Of a stretch of DNA of 64,000 bases, positions 59,031 to 64,000 are shown piece after piece. The DNA is taken from contig NC_052613.1 in NCBI RefSeq assembly GCF_016545825.1, positions 44,126,112 through 44,190,111 of the forward strand. The letters are read 5' to 3'. The position numbers were made by a program, and so were the translations under genes. A model generated the notes under the pieces. It did no database searches and had not been told where the DNA came from. It worked only from the letters and a program-made list of their open reading frames with translations. The DNA is from Eucalyptus grandis (lineage: Eukaryota; Streptophyta; Magnoliopsida; Myrtales; Myrtaceae). Position 1 is the stretch's first letter; each line of letters begins with the position of its first letter.

Positions 59031-60046
59031 TTGGACATCAAACCAGAAAAATCTCAATGTCTAATTTTAATTCAAGAGGAAGCTAATATTTGGCATAAAA
59101 AACTTGGCCATATCAACATGAAGCAAATAGTCAAGATCTCTGCAAAGAAGCTTGTTCGTGAACTACCCAATCTGACATACCAAAAATCTTATCTTTGCAC
59201 ACCATGCGTGTGGGGAAAACATGTTAGAAGTTCTTTTAAACCAATAAATTAAGTTTCCACTAATCGTGTACTGCAGCTCCTACATATGGATCTTTTCGGA
59301 CCAACTAGGACTCAGAGCATTGGTGGAAAGAAATATTGCCTAGTAATAGTGGATGATTATTCACGATTTACTTGGGTATATTTTTTGGCAAGTAAGTCTG
59401 AAACTTTTTCTTATTTCATAAAGTTTGCTAAGAAAATACAAAATGAGAAATGATATGTTATTTCAAGTATCCGGACAGACCATGGAGGTGAGTTTGAAAA
59501 TTAAGATTTTGCTAAATTCTGTGATGAATCTAGTTTTCAGCATGTGTTCTCATCTCCATACACTCCAGAACAGAATGGAGTTGTGGAAATGAAGAATAGA
59601 TCATTGCAAGAAATGACTAGAAAACTTTTAATTGAAAGCAACATTTCTTCTCGTTTCTACAGCATGTTATATTATTAATAAGAGTCTTCTTAAGGCCTAT
59701 TATGGAGAAAACTCCCTATGAGTTGTTCAAAGGTAAGAAGCCAATTGTTTCCTATTTTCATGTGTTTGATTGCAAATGTTTTATATTGAAAAATGCAAAT
59801 GATCGAACTGGTAAGTTTGAAGAAAAATCAAACGAATGAATCTTCCTTGGATATTCAACCACCAGCAAAGTCTACAGAGTATACAACAAAAAGACTCAAT
59901 CTGTGGAGGAATCGATAAATGTCAAATTTTAAGATCTTATACAAAATCAATCGATCTAGACTCAACCTGAAGAATCTAAACCTGCTCCAGACTCTACAAA
60001 GTCTAAATCCTCAGAAGCAGCTCAGATTTCAGAAGGTCAACAACGA
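59031..60046 (+). pseudogene. SIRE-type integrase, broken
   Basis: GAG-pre-integrase (I-W-H-K-K-L-G-H-I-N; L-C-T-P-C-V-W-G-K) at 59031-59252, then after a stop the core: L-H-M-D-L-F-G-P (about 59284), R-T-D-H-G-G-E-F (about 59470) and Q-N-G-V-V-E-M-K-N (about 59572). The DDE residues are present but stops interrupt at 59250, 59450 and 59500. Confidence 0.85.
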
Positions 60047-61273
60047 ATGATCGTTGAAGAATTAAATGAAGAAAAAGATCAGCAGTTTGTCAGACTAACC
60101 AGCAACTGGAAGCACAAGTCTAGTAATCCCAAAGAACTCATTATTGACGACATTGATGAAGGGATTCATACAAGATCCAAAAGGCATGAAGAGTCTAGCG
60201 TTGTAGCTCTTATTTCTGAAATAGAACCCAAGAGCATAGAAGAAGCTTTAACTTATGGAAGTTGGATTGAAGCTATGCAAGAAGAACTTAGGCAATTCAG
60301 TATTAACGATGTCTAGGAATTGACTCATAAACGAAAAGGTAAATCTGTTATCGGAGCTAAATGGGTTTTCAGGAACAAGATGGACTAGAAAGGAAAAGTT
60401 ATAAGGAATAAAGCAAGACTTGTAGCCAAAGGATATATGCAAGAAGAAGGGATAGACTATGATGAGACTTACGCTCCAGTAGCAAGGTTAGAAGCAATTA
60501 GATTATTACTTGCTTTTGTTTGTTATAAGAATTTCAGGTTATTTCAAATGGACGTTAAAAGTGCATTTCTAAATGGATTTATCCAAGAGGAAGTCTATGT
60601 GGAACAACCTCCCGGTTTTGAAGACCCAAGGAAATCAGACTCTATATTCAAACTGAAAAATGCGCTATATGGTTTAAAGCAAGCACCTCGAGCTTGGTAC
60701 GACGGGTTAAGTAAGTTTTTAATCCAAAATGACTTTGTTAAAGGTAAAGTAGACACTACCTTGTTTATTAAAAGAGAAAGTAAAAACTTTTTAATAGTTC
60801 AAATCTATGTTGATGATATTATTTTTAGATCACCTAACGAAATTATGTGCAAGAAATTTTCTAAGTCTATGAAGGATGAATTCGAGATGAGCATGATGGG
60901 TGAACTATCCTTCTTTTTCGGACTACAAGTAAAACAATTGAAAAAAGGGACTTTCATTCACCAAGAAAAATATGCTAAAGAACTTGTTAAAATGTTCAAT
61001 TTGGAGAATTGCAAAAAGACTAATATACCAATGTCAAGTTCTTCGAAATTGGACAAAGATGAAGGAGGAAAGAAAGTTGACCAAAAGCTATACATGAGTA
61101 TCATTGGTTCACTTCTTTATCTTACTGTCTCTAGACCTGACATTTTGTTTAGTGTTTGTATTTGTGCCAGATTTCAATCAGATCCCAAAGAATCTCATCT
61201 AAGTGCTGCGAAACGCATCATCAAATACGTTGCAACAACCTCTAATTTGGGTCTCTGGTATCCTAAAGAATGA
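60047..61273 (+). pseudogene. SIRE-type reverse transcriptase
   Basis: A linker frame (60047-60316) ends at a stop where the family has Trp (D-V-stop-E-L). After one more stop near 60387, 278 codons are open from 60437. Motifs: [21 protein letters not shown]; catalytic Y-V-D-D at about 60809; [12 protein letters not shown]. This is the best-preserved RT in the window. Confidence 0.9.
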
Positions 61274-61765
61274 GACTTTACTCTCCTTGGATATTCAGAC
61301 GTAGATCTAGCAGGATGTAGAGTTGATAGAAAGAGCACCTTGACCACTTGTCAATTGCTTGGTAATAGGACAGTATCTTGGTTTTCAAGGAAGCAAAGTA
61401 TTGTAGCTCTTTCAATAGCAGAAGCAGAGTATGTGGCTCTTGGAAGTTGTTGTTCTCAAATCTTATGAATAAAACAATAGCTAAGAGACTTTGGAATCGA
61501 AGACTCATGCACTGAGATCAAATGTGACAACATTAGCGCAATTAATCTCACCAAGAATCCCATTCTTCATTCAAGAGCAAAGCATATAGAGATTCGACAT
61601 CACTTTATTAGAGACTTTGTTCAGAATGGAGAAGTCTTGATTCAATTCATTGACTCAAAGAATCAGCTGGCGGATATTTTTACAAAGCCATTGGAGAAAA
61701 GTCAATTTGAGTCTATTCGATTCAAACTTAATATCTTAAATTCTGAAGAAGTTCAGACTCAGTGA
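61274..61765 (+). pseudogene. SIRE-type RNase H
   Basis: Follows RT after a stop at 61271. Shows L-G-Y-S-D-V-D-L-A-G, R-K-S-T-L-T-T-C, A-E-A-E-Y-V-A-L, C-D-N-I-S-A-I-N, K-H-I-E-I-R-H-H and D-I-F-T-K-P-L. Two stops near 61468-61480 stand where the family has Trp and Gln. Ends with a TGA near 61763. Confidence 0.85.
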
Positions 61766-62159
61766 TAAAAGTCTAAAGATGCTCAGACTCAGAAGATAAA
61801 GAATCACGACTATAAATTATTTCAGTTTTAGAAATTTATCTTTTGAATAAAAAACTCGAAAAGGTACATTTGTTTATTAATCTGTAATGGATTGATCTTA
61901 TCTTCCCAAGTTGTCATAATTATAGCAATCCTTCCTTTTCGAAAAAGAAGTTATCTTTTGAAATGACAGTTATCTATTTTCAAAAAGACAATTATTTTTT
62001 AAAAGGCATTTTCTATTTTTCCTTTTACAACTATCCGTATACCCCATTTCAATTGCCTTATATACTGATCGTCTTCTTCACGAACCCAAGAAGCAAAAAA
62101 CTTCACTTTCTTACTTTTACTCTCTAGTTTAATCCTCAAAATTTTCATCTTTCTCGCGA

Positions 62160-64000
62160 ATCGAGTTTGAAATCTCTCAAATACTGTGACAATGACTTCA
62201 CAAAGAAAGTACTCAAGGATTGCAAAGCGGGGACCACAGATATGCGTGAGGGTCCTACACACTTTGATCTGATCGAGGAAGAAGAATCTTCAAGGCAACT
62301 GCAGAATCCACAACATTCTCAACCGCGTCATTCTCCTCGCGCTAGACCACAGGATGCTCAACAACAAGCGGAGGAAGAAATTATTGAGGATGCAGAACCC
62401 GTAAGAACTCTAAAGCCTGCTTTTACCTTCAAACTCTACTCTACCTTAAAGGTGGAGGTTCTGCTTTGAACTTTATTGATGAATTTTTGAAAGAAAATGG
62501 GTACCGAAATGAAACCCACTTTTTACGAACGATGGAACGTTTGTGAATTGCTCCTGCGGGCTTGGTAGAAAGAGCTTTTGCGAATATCCCAAGTGATCCT
62601 CGTGTTGGAGGACATAGTCAACCTGATGGAAATGATGATGAAAAGATGTTCACTCATTTTAAGCCTAGAATGGGTGTCGCTGCGAATATTCGAGGAAAAA
62701 GGCCAGATTTGTTTCATTCTGAGGAACATAAGCGACTTTACTCTAAGTTGCTGAAGCGAGGGGTGATGAATCCAAGGAGTGTGGATTTTGATTTTCTCGA
62801 CTCTCTAAACGTAAAGTTGCGAGAGAAATTCACTTTACTTCAACTTGAACGATTTTGCTCTGAAACAATAGTAGCTCATCCATAACTTACTACATATTTC
62901 TATTCCAATCTAAGCTTTTTGGATGTGAATAGATTTTCCTTCAGTGTTAGAGACTAGGATTATGTGGTTGATATGGACATTCTGGCTAATGTGATTGGAG
63001 TAGAGAGAGGGGAATTCCAATCAATTAGTGTGTCTATTGGTCGTGCGAATGTAGAGCTTGTTCGGGATGGAATGACAGAAGGACGAATTTCGTACTTGAG
63101 GATGAATGCCTCAAATATCTTGCTTCACAAGATTGTGATCAATTTTCTTAGACCCAAATCGACTTCAAAGACTAACGTCTCCAATTCGAAAGCAAAGCTG
63201 ATGTATGCTATCAATGCTGGCAAAAAGTTCTCTCTGTCACACACTATCATGTTTCACATGTATAGATCGATGGTGAAGGACAAGGGCCAACTTCCTTATT
63301 TAGCACTTGTCACTAAGTTATTTAGACATTTTAATATTTAGCCTCCCAAAATTCTGTGTGTTCGAACCTATGATCAAATGGTGGTGGGACTGAAGATGGT
63401 TTCTAAAATGTGTCTGAAGGAGCTGAACAATGCTTTGGAGCGATTTAAGGAGAAAACCCCTATCAAGACTCATCAAGTCTCTATGGCTATAAAACGGAAA
63501 GGTAAGGAGCCCATGACAGCTTTATCTAAGAAAAGGAGAGCACTCATCTTGCAGGATGAAGACTCTTGCCTTAAGGAACTTACAGCGTTTTATCCAGAGA
63601 CAGAAGAGAGAGAGAGGATCAAGACAGAGAAGAAATAGAGCAGAGGAGTAAAGAGAGGGAATCGATGAGGAAAGAAGCAGAGGAAGAAAGAACTGCAGAA
63701 GAAGAGAGAAGAGGAGAACAAGAAGAGACTGAGCATGAAGAGTACTTCTCTCCACCTGAAGGCACTAAAACATGGGGAGCTATCGAAAAAAGAGGTACAT
63801 CTTCAATTGCTTTTACTAGTGAAGATGTTAGTCATTCTCCTGCTAATCCAAAAGATGTATATGCCTCTCAATTTCCTGAGGAAGGTCATGAGATTTCATC
63901 TCCAAATCTGGATGCTCATGCTGAAATGCCATTATCTGCCAATACTCCACAAACTGATCATGCTGAAGCAAGCACTCAAACTGACAACTCAACAGATTTT
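62160..64000 (+). pseudogene. Extra (envelope-like) ORF of the SIRE-type element, several frames
   Basis: Open pieces at 62167-62469, 62562-62885, 62964-63341 and 63378-63638, then an open Glu/Arg-rich frame from about 63630 to the window end. The middle has K-R-L-Y-S-K-L-L, L-Q-L-E-R-F, a T-T-Y-F-Y-S-N-L segment and I-G-V-E-R-G-E-F, resembling the 'putative plant transposon protein' domain often found in this extra ORF. The last part (63640-63760) is a likely coiled coil. SIRE elements carry an ORF at this place, described as envelope-like. Its function is unproven and no membrane anchor is visible in the portion seen. Confidence 0.6.

Larger units (their letters stand above)
43205..64000 (+). 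repeat. Segmental duplication unit 3 (contains PAL3), continues past the window
   Basis: Third unit. Its R repeat is interrupted by a copia element at the same base as in unit 1. Homology to unit 1 continues through PAL3 and its 3' flank to 56290, where a SIRE-type retrotransposon interrupts it. The remainder of the unit, including the expected SCYL2 remnant, would lie beyond position 64000. Confidence 0.85.
56291..64000 (+). mobile_element. SIRE/Maximus-type copia retrotransposon, right end outside the window
   Basis: Starts TGTTGGAGAAAACTTC at the junction with unit-3 homology. gtata at 56286-56290 is the expected left target duplication. Contents: damaged 5' LTR, gag with two zinc knuckles, protease, integrase, RT, RNase H, then a further ORF (62160 to the end). 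The RT resembles the SIRE lineage ([14 protein letters not shown]), which is known for an extra ORF after pol. Frame-breaking stops are numerous. The 3' LTR should lie past 64000. Confidence 0.88.

Noticed and set aside
56291..64000. Endogenous pararetrovirus or other integrated virus
   Set aside because: Domain order is protease-integrase-RT-RNase H with an LTR start, which is Ty1/copia; no movement protein or coat protein motifs are seen.

Overview
This is plant nuclear DNA. It has intron-containing genes, AT-rich intergenic sequence, plant Ty1/copia retrotransposons primed with the usual initiator-methionine tRNA site, tRNA-derived SINEs and TIR elements. The conserved host gene is phenylalanine ammonia-lyase (PAL), the entry enzyme of phenylpropanoid and lignin synthesis, present three times in tandem on the + strand (6562-9287, 31650-34374, 51368-54094). 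The PAL type (Phe-Leu selectivity pair, one phase-2 intron) fits a dicot. I cannot name the species from sequence alone.

The window is a tandem segmental duplication. Unit 1 covers about 1-28990, unit 2 about 28991-43204 and unit 3 43205 to the end. Each unit runs: a 587-bp repeat pair (R), about 1.4 kb of upstream sequence, PAL, 3' flank, remnants of an unrecognised gene, a three-exon remnant of an SCY1-like kinase gene (SCYL2) on the - strand, a hairpin TIR element, then AT-rich DNA. Unit 3 is cut by a retrotransposon before the kinase remnant would appear.

Transposable elements explain almost all length differences between the units, and the units preserve empty sites for one another. Unit 1 carries a copia element (1-5770, cut by the window edge) that itself holds a 1.1-kb PIF/Harbinger-like element. 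It also has a 2.7-kb solo LTR (9784-19143) split by a complete 6.6-kb copia element, a MULE-like element and two SINEs. Unit 2 has a 929-bp solo LTR, one SINE and a 1.4-kb deletion. Unit 3 has the same copia insertion as unit 1, at the same site (43684-49182). It also has a SIRE-type copia element (56291 onward) with an extra envelope-like ORF after pol. Units 1 and 3 share the copia insertion and unit 2 keeps an uninterrupted site, so units 1 and 3 appear to be the most recent duplicates.

All three PALs would restore to 714 codons, but each carries three to six small indels, mostly at G/C or A runs. PAL2 also has lysine in place of the active-site glutamine of the Q-D-R-Y-A-L-R motif. PAL1 has lost about 1.4 kb of upstream sequence. 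Whether the indels are real pseudogenisation or uncorrected long-read errors is the main open question. I saw no undescribed defence, CRISPR or gene-cluster system; the interest lies in the evolution of this array.
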